Shown: positions 44,108 to 53,030 of the stretch, piece by piece | How the letters are laid out: each line of letters opens with the position of its first letter | How positions within the stretch are numbered: position 1 is the first letter of the stretch | From: an uncultured Eubacteriales bacterium | GTDB lineage: Bacteria > Bacillota > Clostridia > Christensenellales > Aristaeellaceae | Reading direction: 5' to 3' | Length of the DNA stretch: 64,000 nucleotides | NCBI GenBank assembly: GCA_902790525.1 | Contig: CADASI010000039.1 | Location: forward strand, 1-64,000 | Notes under the pieces: model-generated | The model's database searches: none | Told to the model about the DNA's origin: nothing | The model's input: the letters and a program-made list of their open reading frames with translations, nothing else | Program-made: the position numbers and the translations under genes

Positions 44108-45142
44108 TCAGTACTCGATGACGCCCTTGACCACGTTGCGGATGTCCTTGTGGCAGGTGGCGAAGGCGTCGATGGTGTCGTCGAACTTGAAGCGATGGGA
44201 CACGATCGCGCCCACGTTGATCCTGCCGTCGGCGATGGCATTGATGGCGGTGGGATAGAGGTTGCGATAGCGGAATATGGACTTGACGGTCAGCTCCTTG
44301 ACGGACATCATGCTGGTGTTGAAGCCGTCCACGCGGTCCGCGCCCAGGCCCACGATGACCACCATGCCGGCGGGCTTGGCGGCGCTCAGGCAGGCGTCCA
44401 CGGTGGCGGAGAAGCCGGCGCAGTCGATGCAGACGTCCGCGCCGCGGCCCTCGGTCAACTCCATGACCTTCTTCACCAGGTCGTCGTCCTTGGTGTTCAC
44501 GGTGATGGCGCCCAGCTCGCGGGCCTTCTCGAGGCGCTTGTCCAGCACGTCGCCCACGATGATCCGCGTCGCGCCGTAGGCCTTGGCGGCCAGCAGGGTC
44601 ACCAGGCCGATGCAGCCCGCGCCCACGATCACCACGGTCTGGCCCAGCTTGACGTTGCCGGTGTTGCAGGCGTGCAGGCCGATGGCCAGCGGCTCCACCA
44701 GCGCGCCCTCGGTGAAGGACATGTTGTCGGGGATCTTGAAGGTGAAGGCGGCGGGGTGGGAGATGTGCTCGCTCAGCACGCCGTCATAGGGCGGGGTGGC
44801 CCAGAACTTGACGTCCTTGCACAGGTTGTAGTGGCCGGTCAGGCACTCCTCGCACTTCATGCAGGGCACGCCGGGCTCCATGCACACGCGGTCGCCGGGC
44901 TTGAGGTTCTTGACGTTCTCGCCGACCTCCTCGATGATGCCCGCGGCCTCGTGGCCGAGGATGAAGGGGGGCTTCACGATGAAGTTGCCGATGGAGCCGG
45001 TGTGGTAGTAGTGCAGGTCGGAGCCGCACACGCCCACGGACTGCACCTTGATCATCACGTCGTCGGGTCCTACCTTGGGCATCGGGGCCTCGCCGACCTC
45101 CAGCTTCTCCAGATCGGTCATGTAAAAGGTCTTGTTGGACAT
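44108..45142 (-). CDS. zinc-dependent polyol dehydrogenase (sorbitol/xylitol type)
   Basis: 344 residues of the medium-chain dehydrogenase family. Catalytic zinc site: Cys39 (VGVCGSDLHYYHTG), His64-Glu65 (GHEAAG). The structural zinc site is complete with Cys94, 97, 100 and 108 in CMKCEECLTGHYNLC. The NAD-binding Rossmann loop is VIVGAGCIGLV. By family it oxidises a polyol such as sorbitol, xylitol or arabinitol to a ketose. It is last in an operon with a second dehydrogenase, an RbsABC-type importer and an SDR. Confidence 0.9.
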   Translation of the reverse strand: MSNKTFYMTDLEKLEVGEAPMPKVGPDDVMIKVQSVGVCGSDLHYYHTGSIGNFIVKPPFILGHEAAGIIEEVGENVKNLKPGDRVCMEPGVPCMKCEECLTGHYNLCKDVKFWATPPYDGVLSEHISHPAAFTFKIPDNMSFTEGALVEPLAIGLHACNTGNVKLGQTVVIVGAGCIGLVTLLAAKAYGATRIIVGDVLDKRLEKARELGAITVNTKDDDLVKKVMELTEGRGADVCIDCAGFSATVDACLSAAKPAGMVVIVGLGADRVDGFNTSMMSVKELTVKSIFRYRNLYPTAINAIADGRINVGAIVSHRFKFDDTIDAFATCHKDIRNVVKGVIEY

Positions 45143-45170
45143 GGTATTCTTCCTTTCGTGATGTGATTTT

Positions 45171-46767
45171 TTACTGGATGGCGTCCAGGTACTTCTTCAG
45201 CGTCGCGCGCACCGCGCCGGGGCCGGCCAGCTCCTCGCGGAAGATGGTCTCGATCTTCTCGCCGATGCCGGCCTGATACAGGTCCACGCCGAAGATGTTG
45301 GCGTTGGACAGTATGGGCCGCAACTGATCGGTGAAGGTCTCGGGCCTGCCCAGCTCGATGGCGGCGAAGGACTCGTGGATGCCGGGCGCCAGCGGGTCGG
45401 GGGCCAGGCTGTAGGGCTTGCCCGCATCGTCCAGCGCCAGGAGGTAGCGCAGCCAGCCCGCGATGGCCAGCGGTATGCCGATCAGCCCCGCGGCGGTGCC
45501 GTCCTTGGCCACATAGGCCTTGACCGTCTCGCCGAAGCGGAAGGCCATGCCCATGGAGGCGTCGGTGCAGATGCGCTGGCTGGTGTCGCCCAGGTAGGCG
45601 TTGGGGAAGCGCTCGTTGATGACCTCGTCGATGAACGCCTTCGGGGAGAGTATGCCCGGGTCCTGCACCACCGGCAGGCCTTCCATGTAGCCCACCTGAT
45701 GCGCCAGGCGGGAAAGCTCCGGGTCGGACATGCCGTCGGCGAACAGCTCGTGGCCCAGCATCACGTCATACGGCCCCAGGGCGGTGTGGATGGGGTTTAA
45801 ACAGGCGGTGACCTTCATGCGCTCGGAGCGGTTGACGGTCTCCCGGTCGGCCATGAACACCCCGGCCTTCTCCAGCGCCGGGCGGCCGTTGGGGAAGTTG
45901 TCCTCCACCACCAGGTACTGCGGGCCCTCGGCGTTGACGAAGGGCGCGATGTAGGTGTGGCGGGAGGTGATCACGGGGCATCAGGTCGGCGGCGATGTCC
46001 TCGCTGGGGCGGGGGGTGATCTTGTCGATCATCGTCCAGGGGAAGGCGACCACCTTCTCGTCGGACACGTAGTCCACGAATTCGGCGGGCACATGGCCCT
46101 TTTCGGCCCACACCCGGGCGGTCTCCAGCACGGAGGCGCGCAGCTTTTCGCCGTTGCGGGCCACGTTGTCCATGCTCACCAGCGTCAGCGGGTATTTCCC
46201 GGCCTTGTAGCGGGCGTAGAGCATGGCGGTGACCACGCCCATCGCGCCGGTGACCTTCTCCGGCCCGTTGTCCATGTCGGCCTGCACGTAGCCGAAGTAC
46301 ACGCCGTCGGGGTTGCGCAGGGCGTAGCCCTTCTCGGTGATGGTGAAGGACACCATCTGGAGCCCCGGATCGGTGAAGATTTCCTTGAGCCGCACCCAGG
46401 ACGCCGGGTCGGCGGACTGGGCCTTGACGGCCTCGCCCAGTATGCCCAGCACCCGCTTTTCGCGCGTGCCGTCGCCATTGAGGGTCACGGCCATCACCAG
46501 GTTGTCGAAGGGGGTGTAGATCTTGTCCACCACGTCGTAGTCGAAGGTTTCCACGCAGGTGACGCCCCGGTCCATGGCGCCCTCCCGCACCAGCTGGTCG
46601 GCGATGGAGCCGATGAAGATGCGGAAGATGTTGCCGATGCCGAAGTGCACCCACAGCGGGTGTTGCCGGGTCCTTTCGGAGAGGGCTTTGGGGTCATAGG
46701 GCGGCAGCAGTACGCCGGCCTTTTCCCAGGCCTGGACGTCCCTGAGCCCCTCGCAGGTCAGTTTCAT
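45171..46767 (-). pseudogene. mannitol dehydrogenase-family oxidoreductase, frameshifted
   Basis: The N-terminal half (46767-45979) has the Rossmann region HFGIGNIFRIFIGSIAD and the conserved AFPWTMIDKITPRPSEDIAA. After AADLM (ATG at 45981-45979) the frame changes; the next frame continues PVITSRHTYIAPFVNAEGP from 45977 to the stop at 45171. By family alignment about eight residues are missing between, that is roughly 23 or 26 bases. Both halves are otherwise well conserved. The intact enzyme (about 540 residues) would interconvert a polyol or sugar acid with a keto sugar, such as mannitol/fructose, arabinitol/xylulose or mannonate/fructuronate. Confidence 0.85.
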
Positions 46768-46808
46768 AGCACAGCTCCTTCTTGCCGGTCGTCGGCAAAG
46801 GGGTTCAA

Positions 46809-46836
46809 CATTCCCCGGGCAGCTGTCCGGGGAATG
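46809..46836 (-). terminator. intercistronic hairpin between transporter and dehydrogenase genes
   Basis: CATTCCCCGG (46809-46818) pairs exactly with CCGGGGAATG (46827-46836). No T tract; a processing or attenuation site that separates transport from catabolic genes is likely. Confidence 0.6.
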
Positions 46837-46855
46837 GGTCGGGGAAATGTGTAAA

Positions 46856-47833
46856 TCAGTTGGTCTTGCGCTTGTTGGACATGCAGTCCAGGCCGACGGC
46901 CGCGGCCAGAACCAGGCCCTTGACGACCATCTGGATGTATTCGGAGACGTTCATCAGGATCAGGCCGTTGGTGAGGCAGCCGATGATGAACACGCCCGCG
47001 ACCACGCCGGAGATGCGGCCGACGCCGCCATTGACGGACACGCCGCCCAGCACCACGCAGGTGATGACGTCGAATTCCTTGCCCTTGCCGACGGTGGCCT
47101 GGGCGGAGCCCGTGCGGGACAGCATGACGATGCCGGCCAGCGCCGCGAAGAAGCCGGACAGCGCGTAGATCAGGATCTTCATCTTGTCCACCAGTATGCC
47201 GGACAGCTCAGCAGCTTCCTCATTGCCGCCGATGGCGTAGAAGTAGCGGCCGAAGTAGGAGCGGTTCAGTATGAAGCTGCCCGCAGCCAGACAGGCGACC
47301 ATGATGATGGCGCACCAGGGGATGGAGATGAAGGGCAGATCCATGGTGGAGCGGGCGAAGAAGTTCATGGCGGGATAGATCTTGTTGAAGCCGGAGACGG
47401 GCATGCCGGCGGTGAGGATGTAGGCCAGGCCCTCGAATACCGTCTGGGCGGCGAAGGTGGCGATCAGCGCGGGAATGCCGATTTTGGCGACCATCAGCCC
47501 GTTGAGTATGCCGATGAGCACGCCGATGACCAGCACCGCCAGCACGGCGATCAGCCAGTGGCAGTTCATGTTCACCATCATGAAGGCGCAGACCATGTTG
47601 ACCAGCGTGATGATGGAGCCGATGGACAGATCGATGCCGCCGATCAGTATGACGAAGGTCATGCCGACGGAGGCGATGCCGTAATAGGAAACCTGGCGCA
47701 GTATGTTCGTAATGTTGCCGGGGGTCACAAACGTGCCCTTGCTGAAGATGGCGAAGAAGATTGCTTCAACCACGAACACCAGCCATATCGCGTTTTGCCT
47801 GAGCAGATTCTTCGTGTTCACCTTTCCTTCCAT
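46856..47833 (-). CDS. sugar ABC transporter permease (RbsC type)
   Basis: 325 residues, about 8-10 membrane helices. The RbsC-like block YAIGGNEEAAELSGILVDKMK (about residue 208 onward, one-residue variants apart) is the ATPase-coupling loop; VILIGGIDLSIGSIITL near residue 62 is a hallmark of this permease family. Only one permease gene is present, so it should homodimerise. It starts one base past the ATPase stop. Confidence 0.94.
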   Translation of the reverse strand: MEGKVNTKNLLRQNAIWLVFVVEAIFFAIFSKGTFVTPGNITNILRQVSYYGIASVGMTFVILIGGIDLSIGSIITLVNMVCAFMMVNMNCHWLIAVLAVLVIGVLIGILNGLMVAKIGIPALIATFAAQTVFEGLAYILTAGMPVSGFNKIYPAMNFFARSTMDLPFISIPWCAIIMVACLAAGSFILNRSYFGRYFYAIGGNEEAAELSGILVDKMKILIYALSGFFAALAGIVMLSRTGSAQATVGKGKEFDVITCVVLGGVSVNGGVGRISGVVAGVFIIGCLTNGLILMNVSEYIQMVVKGLVLAAAVGLDCMSNKRKTN

Positions 47834-47834
47834 T

Positions 47835-49352
47835 TCAGGAAACCTCCTTTTGAGCCTGGTCCACGATGGCCGAGGCCATGGTCATGATGGTATCGGGGTT
47901 GAATTCTTCCTTTTGCAGCTCGCCGATCATCTGGCGCTCGGCCAGCACGATGATGCGGTCGGACATGCCGATCAGCTCCTCCATTTCGGAGGAGATCATC
48001 AGCACGGCGCGGCCCTGGGCCACGAGATCGTTGATGAGCTTGTAGATCTCATACTTCGCGCCGACGTCGATGCCGCGGGTGGGCTCGTCGAATATGATCA
48101 GCTGGGAGTCCGCGGCCAGCCACTTGCCGAGGATGACCTTCTGCTGGTTGCCGCCGGAAAGGTTCTTGACCAGCTGGTTGATGGTGGGACACTTGATCTG
48201 TATCTCTTCGCGGAACTTCTCGGCATTGTTCTTCTCGGTGCCCAGGTCGATCACGCTGGCCTTGGAGATGCGCTTGTAGATGGGCATGTTGATGTTGTTC
48301 TTGATGGACACGCCCAGCAGCGCGCCGTGGCGCTTGCGGTCCTCGGGCAGCATGGCGATGCCCAGGTCGATGGCCTCCCGGGGGGACTTGGGGTTGATCT
48401 CCTTGCCGTTTAAAAGGATCTGGCCGGACTCCTTGGGCTTGGCGCCGAATATGACCTGCGCAAGCTCCGTGCGCCCAGCGCCCACCAGGCCGCCCAGGCC
48501 CAGCACCTCGCCGGCGTGGATCTTGAAGGACATGTTCTTGTCGCCGTTGCCGCACACGTCCCGAAGCTCCAGCACCACCTTGCTCTCGTCCACGCAGCAG
48601 GGGCGGGGCGGGAACTTCTGGGTCATCTCGCGGCCCACCATCATGCGGATAAGCTGGTCCACGGTGGCCTCGGGAGTGATGAGGGTGTCCACGTACTCGC
48701 CGTCGCGGATGACCTCGATGCGGTCGGACAGGCGGAAGATTTCCTCCAGACGGTGGGAGATATAGATGATGGAGACGCCCTTTTTCCGAAGCAGCTCCAC
48801 CACCTGGAACATGCTCTCGACCTCGTTGTTGGTCAGCGGCGCGCTGGGCTCGTCCATGATGAGCACCTGGGCGTTCTGCTGGATGGCCTTGGCGATTTCG
48901 ATCATCTGCTGATAGCCGACGGTGAGGTTCTTGACCAGCTCCTTGGGGTTGATCTTGATGTGAAGCTGCTCGAAGGCCTTGGCGGCCTCCTCCTCCATGG
49001 CCTTGCGGTCGATGGTGATGCCCTTGCGGATCGGGCGGCCGAGGAACATGTTTTCCGCGGCGGAGAGCTCCTTGACGTTGTTGAACTCCTGATAGATGAT
49101 GGCGATGCCGTTCTCGGCGGCGAGCTGGGGCGTCATGCGGTCGAATTCCTTGCCGTTGATCTTGATCTTGCCGGACGTGGGGATGACCGCGCCGGAACAG
49201 CACTTGATCAGGGTGGATTTGCCCGCGCCGTTTTCGCCGATCAGGCCCAGGATTTCGCCGCGCCGCAGTTGTAACGTGACGTCCTTAAGCGCCACGACAC
49301 CGGGATATTCCTTGCGGATGTGCTCCAATTCAAGCACAAAATCTTCGCTCAT
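47835..49352 (-). CDS. sugar ABC transporter dual-domain ATPase (RbsA type)
   Basis: 505 residues. N-half: Walker A GENGAGKST (about 38-46), signature TVGYQQMIEIAKAI, Walker B VLIMDEPSA. C-half: GGLVGAGRTELAQ at the Walker A position (degenerate as normal) and LSGGNQQKVILGKWLA. Compared with the ATPase at 39755 both halves are canonical. It sits between the binding protein and the permease in the polyol operon. Confidence 0.95.
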   Translation of the reverse strand: MSEDFVLELEHIRKEYPGVVALKDVTLQLRRGEILGLIGENGAGKSTLIKCCSGAVIPTSGKIKINGKEFDRMTPQLAAENGIAIIYQEFNNVKELSAAENMFLGRPIRKGITIDRKAMEEEAAKAFEQLHIKINPKELVKNLTVGYQQMIEIAKAIQQNAQVLIMDEPSAPLTNNEVESMFQVVELLRKKGVSIIYISHRLEEIFRLSDRIEVIRDGEYVDTLITPEATVDQLIRMMVGREMTQKFPPRPCCVDESKVVLELRDVCGNGDKNMSFKIHAGEVLGLGGLVGAGRTELAQVIFGAKPKESGQILLNGKEINPKSPREAIDLGIAMLPEDRKRHGALLGVSIKNNINMPIYKRISKASVIDLGTEKNNAEKFREEIQIKCPTINQLVKNLSGGNQQKVILGKWLAADSQLIIFDEPTRGIDVGAKYEIYKLINDLVAQGRAVLMISSEMEELIGMSDRIIVLAERQMIGELQKEEFNPDTIMTMASAIVDQAQKEVS

Positions 49353-49502
49353 TGCGCAGCCTCCTATTTGAAGAATGGAAATCGGGGAGGGAGGATAAGG
49401 GGGGAGGGGATGACGATCGCGGCGGGCGGAACCGTTTCATGACACGGCGCGGCTGTCGCCGCCACCGCCCGCCGTTTCCCCGGTTCCCATCCCCCTCAAA
49501 GA

Positions 49503-49539
49503 GTTTGCGCCCCCTCCCAGGAGGGGAAGGGGCGCAAGG
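49503..49539 (-). terminator. GC-rich hairpin after the binding-protein gene
   Basis: TTGCGCCCC and GGGGCGCAA enclose a near-complementary CTCCC/GGGGA part. It stands 18 bases past the binding-protein stop and would favour binding protein over ATPase. The remaining 49353-49500 is GC-rich with a CGGCGGGCGG/CCGCCCGCCG pair and no gene. Confidence 0.6.
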
Positions 49540-49556
49540 GATAGTATGGGGAAGGA

Positions 49557-50588
49557 TTACTTGGTCATGCCGTCGATAACCTGCTGCACGGTCTCCTCGG
49601 TGAAGCGGTTCACGGGACGGAACACGTTCTTCGCGCCGACGTTGTCAGCCAGGATCAGAGCGTACATCTGAGCGCAGGCCAGAGCGGTGTCGTGGTCGGA
49701 GCCCTCGAAGCCGATGATGCCCTTGGCGGGATAGGCGGGATCGGCCAGCTGCTCGAGCTGCTGCATGGTGACGTCGGTGGTGAACACGCCCATATCCTCG
49801 GGGATCACGCCGCCGGTGTGGATGTTCAGGGCCTCGTCGGCACCGATCATGGCGCCGGCGCCAACGCCCGCGACGACCTTCACGTCGGGATAAGCCTGCA
49901 GGGTGGTCTCGACGCCCTCCTGGGCCTCGAGGGGCTCGATGCCGTAGTTGGTGGCGACGATCTCATACTTGCCAGCGGCATCTTCCAGACCGGCCTTGAT
50001 GCCGTTCTCACGCTCGACCAGCACGGGGGTGTCGGACTTGCCGATGACGATGACCTGAGCCTTGTTGTCCTCGGTGAAGTGCTCGTTGATGAACTCAGCG
50101 GCCATCTTGCCGATCACGGAGCCCAGATAGGTGTTGTCCAGGATCCAGTTGGCGTCGGTGTTCTCCAGCGGATCGTCCCAGCACATGAGCTTGATGTCGG
50201 GATACTGCTCGCGGACCATGCCCAGCGCGTCGTCGGCGCCGGCGGGATCCTGCGGATGCACCATGATCAGGTCGCAGCCGTTGGCGGCGAAGTTCTCGAT
50301 CTGGCCCTGCTGGTCGATGGCGTTCTGGTTGCAGCCCAGGATGGTGATGTCAGCGCCGGCATCCTTCACGATGGCTTCCAGCGCGGTCATGACGCCGGCC
50401 CAGTAGGGGTTCTTCAGGTCCTGGATGGTGACGCCGATCTTCTTGCCGTTGAGCACGGACAGGTCAGCCTTGGCGTAGAACTCGGCATCGGACTGGATGC
50501 CTTCGGTGGCACCGGTGTTGCTTTCAGCGAAAGCGGCGACGCTCAGCAGCATCAGGGCAGCGAGGATCAGAGCAAGGATCTTCTTCAT
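49557..50588 (-). CDS. sugar ABC transporter substrate-binding protein (RbsB-like)
   Basis: 343 residues; signal peptide MKKILALILAALMLLSVAAF cut near AFA-ES with no lipobox cysteine. The mature part is a Peripla_BP_4 fold: KIGVTIQDLKNPYWAGVMTA, DLIMVHPQDPAGADDAL and the C-terminal GFEGSDHDTALACAQMYALI. It is the receptor for the RbsA/RbsC-type importer. Ligand is unknown; the neighbouring dehydrogenases and isomerase suggest a polyol or pentose/deoxyhexose. Confidence 0.93.
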   Translation of the reverse strand: MKKILALILAALMLLSVAAFAESNTGATEGIQSDAEFYAKADLSVLNGKKIGVTIQDLKNPYWAGVMTALEAIVKDAGADITILGCNQNAIDQQGQIENFAANGCDLIMVHPQDPAGADDALGMVREQYPDIKLMCWDDPLENTDANWILDNTYLGSVIGKMAAEFINEHFTEDNKAQVIVIGKSDTPVLVERENGIKAGLEDAAGKYEIVATNYGIEPLEAQEGVETTLQAYPDVKVVAGVGAGAMIGADEALNIHTGGVIPEDMGVFTTDVTMQQLEQLADPAYPAKGIIGFEGSDHDTALACAQMYALILADNVGAKNVFRPVNRFTEETVQQVIDGMTK

Positions 50589-50692
50589 GGTTGTTCTCTC
50601 CTTTTTTTTATTCTTTACGTCCCGTGGGACGCAAGATTCGATGGGTCGGGGTTCCGGCGGACGCCATGAATGGCGTCCCTACAGGCGTCCGA

Positions 50693-51469
50693 TCAGAAGC
50701 AGGTGAACGCGCCGTCGATGATGAAGTCGGAGCCTGTGGTGAAGGACGAGGTGTCGCCCGCCAGGTACACGCAGATGCTCTCCAGCTCCTCGGGCTTGCC
50801 CAGCCTGCCCATCGGGGCCATGGCGTTCCACTGGTCGATGAGGGCCTTCAAGTGCGGGGCGGCCAGCACGAGCTCGGTGCCGATGTACCCGGGGCTTATG
50901 GAGTTGACGCGCACGCCGCGCTTGGCCCACTCCACGGCCAGGGACTTCGTCAGCTGCATGACCGCGGCCTTGGAGGCGTTGTAGGCGCACTGGGGCTGCG
51001 GCACGTTGACGATGTGGCCGGACATGGAGGCGGTGTTGATGATGGAGCCACCGCCGTGGGCCAGCATGTACTTGCCCGCGATGGTGTCGGTAAGGAACAC
51101 GGAGTTGATGTTCACGTCCATGTTCTTCAGCCACTGCTTGTAGGTCATCTGGTCGGCGGGGGCGTTGATGCAGATGCCGGCGTTGGCGTGGCAGAAGTCC
51201 AGGCCGCCCAGCTCGGCGACCACGGTGTCCACCATCTTCTGCACGTCCTCCTCGCTGGTGACGTCGCACTTGATGGCGATGACCTTGCGGCCGGTGGCCT
51301 CGGCGATCTCCCTGGCGGTGGCGACGGCGGTCTCATAGTCCAGATCGACAATGGCCACGTCCGCGCCGGCCTCCGCGAAAGCGGTAGCGGTGCACTTGCC
51401 GATACCGCGGGCGCCGCCGGTGACGAAGCCCTTCTTGCCGTCCAGTCTCATCTTCTCAATGATGCCCAT
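50693..51469 (-). CDS. short-chain dehydrogenase/reductase
   Basis: 258 residues from the ATG at 51469, chosen over an upstream in-frame ATG because GGAGG lies seven bases before it. Classical SDR: cofactor loop VTGGARGIGKCTA (TGxxxGIG), NAG in CHANAGICIN, catalytic Ser in NTASMSG and YNASK (YxxxK), and the SISPGYIGTE region. It probably oxidises a sugar or polyol in the pathway. First gene of the minus-strand operon, directly controlled by the promoter at 51540-51568. Confidence 0.9.
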   Translation of the reverse strand: MGIIEKMRLDGKKGFVTGGARGIGKCTATAFAEAGADVAIVDLDYETAVATAREIAEATGRKVIAIKCDVTSEEDVQKMVDTVVAELGGLDFCHANAGICINAPADQMTYKQWLKNMDVNINSVFLTDTIAGKYMLAHGGGSIINTASMSGHIVNVPQPQCAYNASKAAVMQLTKSLAVEWAKRGVRVNSISPGYIGTELVLAAPHLKALIDQWNAMAPMGRLGKPEELESICVYLAGDTSSFTTGSDFIIDGAFTCF

Positions 51470-51511
51470 GGATTGCCCTCCTTTTATCGGTCGAATAATG
51501 TAATTCAAATT

Positions 51512-51526
51512 GTAAAATCGTTTTAC
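51512..51526. promoter_or_regulatory. candidate ROK operator 1
   Basis: GTAAAA-TCG-TTTTAC, a perfect 15-base palindrome just downstream of the SDR-operon start site. A related GTAAAAT site lies at 51594. Position fits a repressor site that blocks elongation or initiation. Confidence 0.5.
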
Positions 51527-51539
51527 TTAATTTACTGCT

Positions 51540-51568
51540 ATTATAAACCATAACAATCCTTTTGTCAA
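51540..51568 (-). promoter_or_regulatory. consensus promoter of the polyol operon
   Basis: Minus strand TTGACA (51563-51568), exactly 17 bases, TATAAT (51540-51545). The start site would be near 51533, in the 51470-51792 gap that otherwise contains only the operators and an AT-rich ROK-gene leader. Confidence 0.85.
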
Positions 51569-51593
51569 TAGGGTAATTCAGATAAATTATTTT

Positions 51594-51608
51594 GTAAAAT
51601 TTGTTCAC
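51594..51608. promoter_or_regulatory. candidate ROK operator 2
   Basis: GTAAAATTTGTTCAC agrees with operator 1 at 11 of 15 positions. It lies between the two divergent start regions, so one repressor could bind both and loop the DNA. Confidence 0.35.
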
Positions 51609-51792
51609 TTTGTGGATTGTATTTTTTCTATGAAATCTGATATATTAATTATACGGAAGATTCAAGCGTGCTCCGAAAGCCGATCGCCTGAAAAACGGGC
51701 GACGAGCGCAAAATCCGGCGCTTCAAAACCGGCGCGAATGCAAAACGGGCACGAATTTCACAGCGTCATAGGCAGGTCACGGGGGGATTGAG

Positions 51793-52923
51793 ATGACCCA
51801 ACGCATCACGCCGGGGCAGATCAAGAAAAACAACCGGCAGCAGATCTACAATTATATATACGAGCAGGGCAACGTCTCCCAGCAGGACATCGCCTACGCC
51901 CTCAAGCTGAGCCGCCCCACGGTGGCGACCAACCTGTCGGCGCTGGAGGAGGACGGCCTGATCTGCAAAAACGGCCAGCTGGCGTCGGACCAGATCGGCC
52001 GCAAGGCCGTGGCCTACGCCATCGTGTCGGACTACCGCATCGCCATCGGCGCGGAGATCATGCGGCACGTGGTCAAGCTGATCGCCGTGGACCTCTACGG
52101 CAGGAAGCTGCGCCGGGACGTGGCGGAGATCGAGTACCGCAACGCCGAGGGCTACTACGAGCGGGTGGGCGGCATGATCCGTGGCTTCATCGCCGCGCTG
52201 AGCGTGCCGCCGGAGCGGGTGCTGGGCGTCGGCATCGCCATGCAGGGCCTGGTGTCGCCGGACGGGCGCGCCATGGTCTACGGCAAGATACTGGACTGCA
52301 CGGGGCTCAGGGTCGACGCCTTTGAACAGTGGCTGGACTACCCCTGTTCCTTCATCCACGACCCCGCGGGGGCGGCGATCTCGGAGCTGTGGGTGTCGCC
52401 GGAGCTGGAGGACGCCGTCTACCTGTCCCTGAGCCGGCACCTGGGCGGCGCGTTCATCATGAACCGGCAGATCGTCAACGGCCGCCACGGCCACAGCGCC
52501 ACCTACGAGCACGTGCAGGTGCAGCCCCGGGGCGAGCTGTGCTACTGCGGCAAGCGGGGCTGCTGGGACACGCTGTGCTCCATGAAGGCGCTCATCGGCA
52601 ACGACGACCCGGACGCCTTCTTCGAGGCCGCCCGGCGGGAGGGCACCGACGAGGCCCTGCGCTGGCAGCGCTACCTCAAGTACCTGGCCCGGCTCATCGA
52701 GGACATCCACCTGCTCACCGACGTGGAGATCATACTCGGCGGCCACCTCGCGCCCTACCTGACCGAGGGCGACATCCGGGTGCTCTACGGCGAGATCCAC
52801 CGGCTGTGCCCCTTCGAGGACGCCGACGACTACATCCGCATCAGCAAGATGCCCTCCCACAACATCACCGTGGGCGCGGCGCTGCCCTACATCCGCCGCT
52901 TCCTGGAGGATATCGACGCCTGA
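51793..52923 (+). CDS. ROK-family transcriptional repressor
   Basis: 376 residues. N-terminal winged helix (YIYEQGNVSQQDIAYALKLS, then SRPTVATNLSALEEDGLI), then a sugar-kinase-like ROK domain. The zinc-binding site is present as LCYCGKRGCWDT near residue 250 (consensus CxCGxxGCxE with Asp for Glu). The kinase glycine-rich GxGxxG-like strand is poor, as in regulators. It is divergent from the polyol operon and upstream of the isomerase, so it is the expected local regulator, responsive to a sugar or sugar phosphate. Confidence 0.92.
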   Translation: MTQRITPGQIKKNNRQQIYNYIYEQGNVSQQDIAYALKLSRPTVATNLSALEEDGLICKNGQLASDQIGRKAVAYAIVSDYRIAIGAEIMRHVVKLIAVDLYGRKLRRDVAEIEYRNAEGYYERVGGMIRGFIAALSVPPERVLGVGIAMQGLVSPDGRAMVYGKILDCTGLRVDAFEQWLDYPCSFIHDPAGAAISELWVSPELEDAVYLSLSRHLGGAFIMNRQIVNGRHGHSATYEHVQVQPRGELCYCGKRGCWDTLCSMKALIGNDDPDAFFEAARREGTDEALRWQRYLKYLARLIEDIHLLTDVEIILGGHLAPYLTEGDIRVLYGEIHRLCPFEDADDYIRISKMPSHNITVGAALPYIRRFLEDIDA

Positions 52924-53030
52924 CAGGAAAGCCGTCAATTTTGCGGTTGCCCCGGGCGGGGTTGTGTGGTAAAATAGCCTCAACCGGTATATGAAACGAA
53001 ACCATCACCATTCCAAAGGAGGAGCGAACC

